Shown here: piece by piece, positions 16,171 through 24,098 of the stretch | Layout of the letters: each line of letters opens with the position of its first letter | Numbering within the stretch: position 1 is the stretch's first letter | NCBI RefSeq assembly: GCF_002979455.1 | Contig: NZ_PCOU01000038.1 | Coordinates: 1 to 41,183 of the forward strand | From: Chryseobacterium sp. MYb7 | GTDB lineage: Bacteria > Bacteroidota > Bacteroidia > Flavobacteriales > Weeksellaceae | DNA length: 41,183 nucleotides | Direction: 5' to 3' | The notes under the pieces: model-generated | Databases searched by the model: none | Told to the model about the DNA's origin: nothing | What the model saw: the letters and a program-made list of their open reading frames with translations, nothing else | Made by a program: the position numbers and the translations under genes

Positions 16171-19059
16171 ATGAATGTATTTAAAATCCCTGTCTCTGTA
16201 ACGTATTTAACGGGAAGGGTATTACTTATTGGTGCAATATCAGCTTCACCGATGTTCCTCGCTCAGAAAAAAGACAGCTTAAAAGAAAAATCCATCGACG
16301 AGATTGTTGTGGTTGGATACGGAACACAGAAAAAAAGTAAAGTTTCCGGGGCTGTTTCGGAGGCTTCACTGGATAAGCTTACTTCCAGATCTCTGTCTGG
16401 GGTAGGAGAAGTGCTTCAGGGTAAAGCTCCCGGAGTAACTGTAGTGAACGAAGGTGGAGATCCTAATGGAGCACCGAAGGTAAATATTCGTGGTCTGGGA
16501 GGAATTAACGGAGAAACTCCCCTTTATGTAGTAGATGGGGTGGTTTTCAATGGAACGCCTTCTATTAATCCCAACGATATTCAGGATATTTCTGTACTTA
16601 AAGATGCTTCTGCGGCTATTTATGGAGCAAGATCTTCAGGAGGGGTTATTCTTATTACCACTAAAAAAGGGAAAAAAGGAAATCTTACTGTAGATTTTGA
16701 TGTTAAGTATGGTTTAAATGAGGCATGGAGGCTGAAAGAATCTCTGAATGCAGCAGAATTCCAGGATGTGATGTACAAGGCCTATGAAAATGCAGGTAAA
16801 CTGGGAAGCTTACCAATAGCTTTTAATCCTACTCAATATCCGGATGGTAGAATCACCAGAACAGACTGGATGAAAGAAATTTTCAGAACAGGAACAATCC
16901 AGGAATATAATATTAACCTAAGCGGAGGAAGTGAGAAATCCAGATATTTTGTGGGAATGAACCATAGAAGTTTGGAAGGGATCTTACTGAATACTCAGGC
17001 AAAACGATACAATTTCAGAGTCAATTCTGAACATAAAGTAAAAGATTGGCTGACGATCGGAGAAAATATGTATTATAATTACTCTGATGGAAACACAGCC
17101 GATACCAAGAGTGGATATACAGGAGCTTTGGTAGCAGCCATGTATTATCCGCCCAATGTTCCGGTATATACTCCTAACGGTGCATTTTCAGGACTTCCAA
17201 TTGATGTGGCAGGAGGTTATGGAGATATGATCAACCCGGTAGCTTATCTTCAAAGAATCAGTATCAGAAATCCTACCCACGAAATTTTAATTAATCCTTA
17301 TGCTGAAATTACACTGGCAAAAAATTTAAAATTCCGTTCCAATTTTTCACAGACTTTTAAACTGGGAGATGTAAAGAACTTTACGTACAGAGTGTTGGAA
17401 GTCGGGAAAATTTTTGATACCAATAATTTAGAATACCAGTCCAATAATTCATCTACAGCACTTGCAGAGCAGTTGTTGACGTATAAAATTTCAGCGGGAC
17501 AGCATAATTTTGATTTCCTTGGAGGTTTTACCTTCCAGAAAACCATTGATGATGGGTTTGTGGCAAAATCGTATGACTTCAGAAGTGAAGCTGAGGTTTT
17601 CCAACACCTTCAGAATGCTGCAGATACCAATAAAGATGTTTCCAGTTACAGATTCAAACAGTCTTTGGTTTCTTATCTGGCGAGAGTAAACTATGATTAT
17701 GCCGGGAAATATATCGTTAGCTTATTGGGAAGACGTGATGGTTCTTCACTCGTAGCAAAACAAAACAGATTTGCGAATTACTATGCGGTTTCTGGTGCTT
17801 GGGTAGTTTCGAAAGAAAATTTCATGCAGGATATTTCATGGTTGTCAAGCTTAAAACTAAGAGGAAGTTATGGTATTCTGGGTAACCTTGGAGGAATTTC
17901 ACCACAGGCTGTGAATCCGTTAATGACCAGAGACAATAATGTTATTTTCGGTCAGGATCCTTCACAGAATATTGCTTACTATGCAACTACACGACCGAAT
18001 CCGGATCTGAAATGGGGGAAATCTGAGCAGACCAACTTCGGGGTGGATGTTTCATTTCTTCACAACAGCCTTTCCTTACAGTTCGATTACTTTGTAAAGA
18101 ATTCTAAAGATCAGATTTTCAATGTAAGCTTACCAAGTACGGCAACGTATAATAATCAGTATGTAAATGCCGGATTATTCCAGGATAAAGGTTTTGAATT
18201 AGGAATCAATTACAACAAAGTGATTTCATATGATTTTACTTTCTCAGTAGGAGCTACGATGAGTCAACTAAAAAATACAGTGAAGCAGCTTGCCAATGTA
18301 GATGAGATCTTTATCAATGATAATGGAGTAAGAGGAGTATTGAAACCAACACGAGTGAAAGTAGGTGATCCTCTGTATTCTTTCTATGGTTATAAGACGG
18401 GCGGGATTTTCCAGACTCAGGAAGAAATCAATAATTATAAGGATGCCAACGGAAATCTTATCCAGCCGAATGCTAAGCCGGGAGATATCAAATTCCTGAA
18501 AAAAGAAGGAAATACGGGAGTGCTTAATAATAATGACTTCGTTAATCTTGGAAGCCCATATCCTAAGTTCTCTTACGGATTTTCTTACAACATGACCTGG
18601 AAAAACTTTGACCTGAATTTATTCTTCCAGGGAGTTTACGGAAATAAAATATTCAATGGGATGAAGTTTATTTCTTTGAACCCGGGTGGAACAGGACAAA
18701 ATTACAATATGGACAGAGATATCCTGAATGCATGGACTCCTCAGAATACCAATACTGATATTCCAAGACTGGTACACGGTGATCCAAGTGGTAATTATTC
18801 TAAAGTGTCTGATTTCTATGTGGAAGACGGATCTTATTTAAGACTGAAGAACCTTACCATTGGTTACTCATTACCGAAAGAATTGTACAGAAAGCTGGAT
18901 GTAAATAAAGTGAGAATCTATATGACTTCCAACAACCTGTTTACGATTACGAAATATACAGGATTTGATCCTGAAGTAGGAATGAATTCTTACGGAGTAG
19001 ACACCGGAAGATATCCTCAGGCACGTTCATTCATCTTTGGGGTGGAGATCGGATTATAA
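16171..19059 (+). CDS. SusC/RagA-family TonB-linked outer-membrane transporter (pair 2), lacking the N-terminal CarboxypepD_reg domain
   Basis: The start is set at the ATG at 16171, not at the upstream TTG (16147), because that TTG is part of the -7 element TAATTTTG. The product is 962 residues. A signal peptide (to about residue 31, MFLAQ) is followed almost at once by the TonB box DEIVVVGYG, then the plug (LYVVDGVVFNGTPSINPNDIQDISVLKDASAAIYGARSSGGVILITTKKG) and a large barrel ending RSFIFGVEIGL. The CarboxypepD_reg-like domain (about 75 residues) normal in SusC proteins, and present in pair 1, is absent. susD-2 follows 26 bp downstream, and the alkaline phosphatase fusion comes after it. 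The import substrate is probably a phosphoester or phosphodiester, inferred from the neighbours. Confidence 0.92.
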   Translation: MNVFKIPVSVTYLTGRVLLIGAISASPMFLAQKKDSLKEKSIDEIVVVGYGTQKKSKVSGAVSEASLDKLTSRSLSGVGEVLQGKAPGVTVVNEGGDPNGAPKVNIRGLGGINGETPLYVVDGVVFNGTPSINPNDIQDISVLKDASAAIYGARSSGGVILITTKKGKKGNLTVDFDVKYGLNEAWRLKESLNAAEFQDVMYKAYENAGKLGSLPIAFNPTQYPDGRITRTDWMKEIFRTGTIQEYNINLSGGSEKSRYFVGMNHRSLEGILLNTQAKRYNFRVNSEHKVKDWLTIGENMYYNYSDGNTADTKSGYTGALVAAMYYPPNVPVYTPNGAFSGLPIDVAGGYGDMINPVAYLQRISIRNPTHEILINPYAEITLAKNLKFRSNFSQTFKLGDVKNFTYRVLEVGKIFDTNNLEYQSNNSSTALAEQLLTYKISAGQHNFDFLGGFTFQKTIDDGFVAKSYDFRSEAEVFQHLQNAADTNKDVSSYRFKQSLVSYLARVNYDYAGKYIVSLLGRRDGSSLVAKQNRFANYYAVSGAWVVSKENFMQDISWLSSLKLRGSYGILGNLGGISPQAVNPLMTRDNNVIFGQDPSQNIAYYATTRPNPDLKWGKSEQTNFGVDVSFLHNSLSLQFDYFVKNSKDQIFNVSLPSTATYNNQYVNAGLFQDKGFELGINYNKVISYDFTFSVGATMSQLKNTVKQLANVDEIFINDNGVRGVLKPTRVKVGDPLYSFYGYKTGGIFQTQEEINNYKDANGNLIQPNAKPGDIKFLKKEGNTGVLNNNDFVNLGSPYPKFSYGFSYNMTWKNFDLNLFFQGVYGNKIFNGMKFISLNPGGTGQNYNMDRDILNAWTPQNTNTDIPRLVHGDPSGNYSKVSDFYVEDGSYLRLKNLTIGYSLPKELYRKLDVNKVRIYMTSNNLFTITKYTGFDPEVGMNSYGVDTGRYPQARSFIFGVEIGL

Positions 19060-19085
19060 TTTTTTAACCAACAAAAAGTAAAAAA

Positions 19086-20594
19086 ATGAAATTTTTCAAT
19101 AAAATATTGTTAGTATCAGGGCTATCTGTTATGCTTCTGTCATGTACGGGAGAGCTGGATGTTCAGCCGGAAGGAACCCCTACAGAAGCCAGTTTCTGGA
19201 AAACCGAAAATGACCTTATTACCGGAGCCAATGCAATGTATAAACCTTTGTTTGATGGAGAATTTTACGGAAGAGGATTGTTCTGGTTTATCAATGCTAG
19301 TGATGATATGGTAACCGGAAGAGCGAAAAGTGAAGCCGATAATGCCAAAAATTTCAGCAGCAATTACATTGCAGCAGGAGATCTTGAAACTCAATGGAAC
19401 AAAAGATATAATGTAATCGGAGTGGCCAACCGTGTCATCCGTAATGTTGATAATATTCAGACTTCATCGGCGATTAAAAATAAATATCTTGGAGAAGCTT
19501 TGTTCATGAGCAGCAGAATGTATTTTGAATTAGCTTACTCTTACGGAAATGAAAAAGCCGGAATTCCCATTATTGACCGTTCAAAAGATCCGGATCCCAA
19601 TCCAATTCCAAGAGCTGCCAATGTAATGGAAAACTACACTTACATTGTGAACGACCTGAAAAGAGCTGCAGAATTATTACCTACACAGGCAGAACTTCCT
19701 GCAAAAGATTATGGAAGACCTCATAAAGCGGCAGCTTGGGCATTGTTAGCAAAAGTATATCTGTTTATGAAAGACTGGAAAAATGCAGAATTCTGGGCTA
19801 ATGAAGTAATGACCAAAGGAAACAGAGCTTTGTTGGGAAATTTTGCTGATGTTTTTAAAGCAGATAACAACTATAGTTCAGAATACATTTGGTCTATTCC
19901 GGGAACACCTAAGTTTACAGCATGGGGAAGTATTCTTCCAGGGGTAATGCTTGAAAATAAAGGATGGGGAGAATATAATGGATGGGGATATTTCCAACCA
20001 ACTAAAGAGCTTTTTGATGAATACGAAACCGGAGACCTTAGAAGAAGTGCTACTATTCTGAAAACTGGAGATCAATTTACGTTTAATGGAAAGGTAAGAA
20101 CATATGCTTCTACCAATTCTCTTACCGGATATCAGTTCAATAAATATATGGATGCCTTCAAATATCAGCTGAACAGTGGTCACGTGAGTGCCAACGGAGA
20201 TTATCCATGTACAGATCTTGCCGTTCCAATCATGCGTTATGCTGAGGTGATTCTTATCAAAGCAGAAGCCTTACTGATGCAGGGGAAATCTGCAGATCAG
20301 GAAATCAATATGATCAGAGTGCGTGCAGGTTTAACCGCAAAAAACGGATGTACAATGGCAGATCTGAAACATGAAAGACGTTGTGAACTGGCAGGTGAAT
20401 GGGCAGACAGACACAGAGACCTTGTACGCTGGGGAGATGCGCAGGCGGCTTATGCGAAGCCTCTGCACGGAATCAATGGACAGGTAGTGTGGGCAGCAAG
20501 AAACTTTAATCCGGCTATACATAATGTTTGGGCAGTTCCACAGGCTGAAATCGTAAACAGTCACGGGATCATTAAACAAAATGAAGGCTGGTAA
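19086..20594 (+). CDS. SusD/RagB-family outer-membrane lipoprotein (pair 2)
   Basis: A 502-residue lipoprotein: signal MKFFNKILLVSGLSVMLLSC with lipid-attachment Cys20, then the SusD-type start (TGELDVQPEGTPTEASFWKTENDLITGANAMYKPLF). TPR-like helices include KHERRCELAGEWADRHRDLVRWGDA, the classic C-terminal RRxELxxEgxRxxDLxRW block. It caps the SusC-2 channel at the cell surface and binds ligand. It belongs to the canonical SusD branch, unlike pair 1, so the two pairs are not recent duplicates. A hairpin terminator follows within 30 bp, which should lower expression of the downstream phosphatase relative to susCD. Confidence 0.92.
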   Translation: MKFFNKILLVSGLSVMLLSCTGELDVQPEGTPTEASFWKTENDLITGANAMYKPLFDGEFYGRGLFWFINASDDMVTGRAKSEADNAKNFSSNYIAAGDLETQWNKRYNVIGVANRVIRNVDNIQTSSAIKNKYLGEALFMSSRMYFELAYSYGNEKAGIPIIDRSKDPDPNPIPRAANVMENYTYIVNDLKRAAELLPTQAELPAKDYGRPHKAAAWALLAKVYLFMKDWKNAEFWANEVMTKGNRALLGNFADVFKADNNYSSEYIWSIPGTPKFTAWGSILPGVMLENKGWGEYNGWGYFQPTKELFDEYETGDLRRSATILKTGDQFTFNGKVRTYASTNSLTGYQFNKYMDAFKYQLNSGHVSANGDYPCTDLAVPIMRYAEVILIKAEALLMQGKSADQEINMIRVRAGLTAKNGCTMADLKHERRCELAGEWADRHRDLVRWGDAQAAYAKPLHGINGQVVWAARNFNPAIHNVWAVPQAEIVNSHGIIKQNEGW

Positions 20595-20617
20595 CATTTT
20601 AATCTTTTATATAAGCC

Positions 20618-20660
20618 ACTATATCATTGCAGAAGTTTCTGTGATGATATAGTTTTTTTC
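20618..20660 (+). terminator. Hairpin terminator between susD-2 and the phosphatase fusion gene
   Basis: Arms ACTATATCAT (20618-20627) and ATGATATAGT (20644-20653), with an inner CAGAA/TTCTG stem, are followed by T7. A second small stem ATAGGCC/GGCCTAT (20673-20694) lies just before the next gene. No clear TAnnTTTG is seen in 20660-20714, so the downstream gene probably depends on read-through. Confidence 0.7.
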
Positions 20661-20714
20661 AAAGGTATGGAGATAGGCCGTTTGTTGGGCCTATAATAAA
20701 ATAATGATATAAGA

Positions 20715-22541
20715 ATGAAACTATCAAAAATACTGGCTGTACTGGCCCTGGCTGTTTTTTTCGAAAATCAGGCACAGAATTATTTACATTATAATGTAGG
20801 AAATGCACATTCACATAATGACTATATGCAGGAGATTCCTTTTTGGCAGGCTTATTATGCTCAATTTGGTTCTATCGAAGCAGATGTTTTTCTGGTAAGT
20901 GGTAAGCTTTGGGTAGCTCATACAGAAAAGGAACTTTCTGCAGATAGAACACTGGAGAATCTTTATCTGGATAATATTTCAAAACAAATTAAACTCAACA
21001 AAGGAAATATCTATCCTGATGCCAATAAAAAGCTTCAACTGCTGATTGATATTAAACAGGATTATAAAACATCATTGGATGCTTTAGTCAGTACTTTAAA
21101 GAAATATCCAGAGATTACTGGAAATTCGGGAATTAAAATTGTCATTACCGGAGGAAGACCTCAACCGGAAGATTTTAAAAACTATCCGAATTATCTTTAT
21201 TTCGATGGAGATCTTGATAAAAACTATTCCACAGATCAACTGAAAAGAATCGGAATGTTCAGCGCAGACCTTCCGGGATTGGTGAAATGGAATGGAAAAG
21301 GAATTCCAAGGGATGAAGAAACGCAAAAAATCAAAACAGCAGTTGATAAATCGCATGCTCAGGAGAAATCGGTTCGTTTTTACGGAGCTCCGGATTTCCC
21401 AAATGCCTGGGTAAATCTCATGGATTTGGGCGTGGATTACATCAATACCGATCATATTCCGGATCTTAAAAAATTCATGAACACGATTCCCCAAAACTTT
21501 TATAAGAATACAAAAGAATACAGTACTTATACTCCGACCTATCAACCAGACGGTGTGGTGAAGAAAGTAAAGAATGTCATTCTTCTTATTCCGGACGGAA
21601 CTTCTTTGCCACAATATTATGCTGCTTTTACCGCAAATAAAGGGAAGCTGAATGTTTTCAACATGAAATTCACAGGACTTTCCAAAACCAATTCTTCCAA
21701 CGCTTACATCACAGATTCCGCACCGGGCTCTACAGCATTTGCGACTGGTGTGAAAACCAAAAATACTTTTGTGGGAGTTGATAATATGGGAAAAGCATTA
21801 GCACAAATCCCTGATATTATTGCTGAAAAAGGAATGACTTCCGGATTGATTTCCACAGGAGATGTTACAGATGCTACGCCTGCAGATTTCTATGCTCATT
21901 CGGATAACAGAAACAGCTCAGAACCTATTCTGAAAGATTTTGCCGCTTCGAAAACTAAAATACTGATCGGCGGTCCTACAAGCGGATTGTCTCAGGATAA
22001 TCTGCAGAAATTCAAAGAAGCAAAAATAGATCTTTACCAGAATTTGAAATCAGTAGCTAAAATAAATAACCGCACTCTGGTTATTGATCCTCTGGCTTCA
22101 CAAAGAATAACCAATGGAAGAGGAAACTGGCTGGCTGATGCATTTGATCTTACTTTAAATGATCTAAAAAACAATAAAAAAGGATTCTTCATGATGATTG
22201 AAGCTTCCCAGACAGATGGCGGAGGCCATAGCAATAATATAGAACAGCTTGTTACAGAATTACTGGATTTCGATCATGTGGTAGGGAAGGCCATAAAATT
22301 TGCTGATGAAAATAAAGAAACATTAGTGATTGTAGTGGGAGACCATGAAACAGGGGGATTAACCCTTTTGGACGGTAGTCTGAAAGAGGGCTGGGTATTT
22401 GGAAATTTCAGTACGAATGATCATACCTCTATTCCATCAAGTGTTTTTGCTTACGGACCAAATTCAAAAGAATTTACAGGATTGTTTGAAAATACGGAGA
22501 TCTTCAACAAAATATTGACAGCTTACGGAATTCAGAAATAA
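20715..22541 (+). CDS. Fusion of a PLC/GDPD-like phosphodiesterase domain with an alkaline phosphatase
   Basis: A 608-residue exported protein (signal peptide to about residue 20). Residues 25-260 form a PI-PLC/GDPD-superfamily TIM-barrel-like domain with NAHSHNDYMQ (30-39), SIEADVFLVSGKLWVAHTE (E55, D57, H69) and LLIDIK. Residues 285-608 are an alkaline phosphatase domain: LIPDGTS (D294), nucleophile Ser335 in TDSAPGSTAFATGVKT, TGDVTDATPADFYAH, MIEASQTDGGGHSNN and VVGDHETGGL. The expected reactions are cleavage of a phosphodiester and then release of Pi from the monoester. No T9SS tail or lipobox is seen, so it is probably periplasmic. It lies 120 bp after susD-2, behind a terminator. Whether the N-terminal half is catalytically complete is not certain: the sequence shows the key acidic and His residues but not the whole family signature. 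Confidence 0.88.
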   Translation: MKLSKILAVLALAVFFENQAQNYLHYNVGNAHSHNDYMQEIPFWQAYYAQFGSIEADVFLVSGKLWVAHTEKELSADRTLENLYLDNISKQIKLNKGNIYPDANKKLQLLIDIKQDYKTSLDALVSTLKKYPEITGNSGIKIVITGGRPQPEDFKNYPNYLYFDGDLDKNYSTDQLKRIGMFSADLPGLVKWNGKGIPRDEETQKIKTAVDKSHAQEKSVRFYGAPDFPNAWVNLMDLGVDYINTDHIPDLKKFMNTIPQNFYKNTKEYSTYTPTYQPDGVVKKVKNVILLIPDGTSLPQYYAAFTANKGKLNVFNMKFTGLSKTNSSNAYITDSAPGSTAFATGVKTKNTFVGVDNMGKALAQIPDIIAEKGMTSGLISTGDVTDATPADFYAHSDNRNSSEPILKDFAASKTKILIGGPTSGLSQDNLQKFKEAKIDLYQNLKSVAKINNRTLVIDPLASQRITNGRGNWLADAFDLTLNDLKNNKKGFFMMIEASQTDGGGHSNNIEQLVTELLDFDHVVGKAIKFADENKETLVIVVGDHETGGLTLLDGSLKEGWVFGNFSTNDHTSIPSSVFAYGPNSKEFTGLFENTEIFNKILTAYGIQK

Positions 22542-22574
22542 CTTTTTAATTTATACTTTTACTTTTACAAAGAG

Positions 22575-22606
22575 AGACTGTTTCAAAAACGAAACAGTCT
22601 TTTTTA
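22575..22606 (+). terminator. Terminator of the susC-2/susD-2/phosphatase unit
   Basis: Perfect 10-bp stem AGACTGTTTC (22575-22584) / GAAACAGTCT (22591-22600) with a 6-nt loop, followed by TTTTT. It lies 33 bp after the stop codon. Confidence 0.85.
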
Positions 22607-22639
22607 TTAATTTAAAATGATCAAAGATTAAGTAGATAC

Positions 22640-22680
22640 CTATAATTAATCTGCGTAATCTGTGAAATCCGCGGGAGATA
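22640..22680. repeat. Possible dispersed repeat between the two terminators
   Basis: The segment CTGCGTAATCTGTGAAATCC, continuing GCGGGAG, looks like a short repeat common in Chryseobacterium intergenic DNA. This is recognition by eye, with only one copy in this window. Confidence 0.3.
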
Positions 22681-22694
22681 AAAGTAGAACAAAA

Positions 22695-22730
22695 TTCAAA
22701 AAGGCTGCCTCAAAAAGAGAGACAGCCTTT
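22695..22730 (-). terminator. Terminator of the PI-PLC gene
   Basis: Arms AAAGGCTGCCTC (22700-22711) and GAGACAGCCTTT (22719-22730) pair with one G-U. On the minus strand the stem is followed by a T-rich stretch (A-run at 22697-22702 on the plus strand). Confidence 0.8.
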
Positions 22731-22753
22731 GAGTATATCTAACAAATAATAAT

Positions 22754-23752
22754 TTAGAAATTTGTTTTAACGATTAATTCAGACAATTCAGCATTCACAA
22801 AGTCAATCGGCATTACTCCGAAAGATCCTTTAGTATTCGTCTGGAAGAATGTTTTAAGCTTTGGATTAATAGCATTGGATACGGTAGGAATACTAGGAAT
22901 TCCGAAGATTCCAGGTTTATAACCGCTGGTGAAATTCACGAAAAGTTTCCCATTCGTATCATTTTTAGCTTCATTAAGAAGGCTGGAAATCCCATTCCAC
23001 TTATCATCATTGTTGGTTACTTTATAATAATCCTGTACTTTTAACTGTACCCCGGAATTGTTGATGTCAAAAGTGGTATTATCCGCCCATGGCGAAGCAT
23101 TGATTCCCTTAGTTGTTCCTGCAGAGAATCTTCTTAATAATTTGATCTTTCCTCTTACAGCACCCAGCGTAGGAATGTTTGCATCAAGATCCCATTTAGA
23201 AGGGTTTTTCTGTACATAAGAATCAAATGTCTGTTCAAAGCTTCTGGTCGTGTTGGAAGCATCGTATTCTTCTTTTACAGACATGATGATTGTTTCAGAT
23301 GGATGGCTGTTAAGGAACGCATAGCAGGCATTCAAGACATCATCAAAATTCAGATTTTGGTAAATCGCTCCGTGATGAATGGCGAAAGAATTGTCAATAT
23401 GCCTGCAACGTATATCCAGGAAACGAACTCCTGCATTCAGTTGTTCTGCAATGCTGAGGTTTTGAGTTTTAGCTGTACCTGATACAACAGGGGCATCTAC
23501 ACGTGCTCCGGAATCATGAGTTCCGGGAATCGAGATTTTTGATAGGGAAATATTATCCTGAAGACCAGACATCCAGCTATTCATTTCAATGGGTGCTAAA
23601 AAAGCTCTGTTGTTAGTTTTTGTAAAAGAAGCTAAATTGTTTTCATTAGAATCCCTTTCAATCAAGCTGTCATTCGAACAGGAAAAAAAGATAGATGCAG
23701 TAACAACCCCAAGAGTGATAGCGGTCATACGTTTCATGCTTTGTTTGAACAT
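22754..23752 (-). CDS. PI-PLC X-domain lipoprotein (phosphatidylinositol-specific phospholipase C family)
   Basis: A 332-residue protein of the bacterial PI-PLC family, which cleaves phosphatidylinositol or related lipids to diacylglycerol and (cyclic) inositol phosphate. The signal peptide ends in lipobox IFFSC (Cys25), so it is membrane-anchored, probably at the outer membrane. Catalytic features: IPGTHDSG with general acid/base His79, VRFLDIRCRH, and AIHHGAIYQ with second His127, followed by the helix LNACYAFLNSHPSETIIMSVKEE. A second possible start is Met6. It is convergent with the phosphatase fusion gene and has its own promoter with an 11-bp repeat array. It completes a set of three different lipid or phosphodiester hydrolases in the island. 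Confidence 0.92.
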   Translation of the reverse strand: MFKQSMKRMTAITLGVVTASIFFSCSNDSLIERDSNENNLASFTKTNNRAFLAPIEMNSWMSGLQDNISLSKISIPGTHDSGARVDAPVVSGTAKTQNLSIAEQLNAGVRFLDIRCRHIDNSFAIHHGAIYQNLNFDDVLNACYAFLNSHPSETIIMSVKEEYDASNTTRSFEQTFDSYVQKNPSKWDLDANIPTLGAVRGKIKLLRRFSAGTTKGINASPWADNTTFDINNSGVQLKVQDYYKVTNNDDKWNGISSLLNEAKNDTNGKLFVNFTSGYKPGIFGIPSIPTVSNAINPKLKTFFQTNTKGSFGVMPIDFVNAELSELIVKTNF

Positions 23753-23777
23753 AGTTTTTTTATTTTTTAAAGTAGCT

Positions 23778-23835
23778 TAAAAATAAGAATATATCAAAAC
23801 ACAAGGAGTTAATTTAACTTTAAGAGATAATTAAG
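23778..23835 (-). promoter_or_regulatory. Candidate Pho-box-like repeats and -7-like box of the PI-PLC gene
   Basis: Minus strand: CTTAATT (23835-23829), CTTAAAG (23824-23818) and ATTAACT (23813-23807), at exact 11-bp spacing with A/T-rich linkers. Then come exactly 21 nt and TATTTTTA (23785-23778), which differs from TAnnTTTG only in the last base. The start codon is 25 nt further on. The layout is identical to that upstream of susC-2. Confidence 0.55.
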
Positions 23836-24098
23836 TTGGTATAAAGTCAGGAAGCTGGTTGATGGATGCTGGAAGAAGGAAGACCGATTTTTATTAATGC
23901 AAAGTTTATTTTTTGTTTCGGAAATATAGAGGAAGCAAAGATGAAATCAATAAAATTGATTTTTCTAAGCTGATGTATAAAAGAAAGCTTCATCCCCGAC
24001 ATAGTCGGTTTCTTAGCTCTCTTTAATATTGCGGCAGGATTATTTTTACTTTGCGTTTAAAATAAATAAAAAGTAACATCCATCTTCAATCTTCCATC
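23836..24098. repeat. Intergenic stretch made of several repeat-like elements
   Basis: No gene is seen. AGGAAGCTGG (23849-23858) plus the unit ATGCTGGAAGAAGGAAG on the left, and the roughly inverted run CATCCATCTTC..CTTCCATCCT (24079-24100) on the right, bracket an AT-rich block. The block contains a palindrome AAATCAAT/ATTGATTT (about 23943-23961) and a tight hairpin CCGAC-ATA-GTCGG (about 23998-24010). Its AAAGTTT...ACTTTGCG ends resemble a repeat widely scattered in Chryseobacterium genomes. The right arm runs into the stop of the next gene. Confidence 0.5.

Noticed and set aside
20660..20714. Separate Pho-box promoter for the phosphatase fusion gene
   Set aside because: No 11-bp TTAA array and no TAnnTTTG is present. 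Only a small hairpin is seen.
21096..21614. 172-residue minus-strand open frame inside the phosphatase fusion gene
   Set aside because: Entirely antisense to a coding sequence with a continuous domain match; no independent start context.
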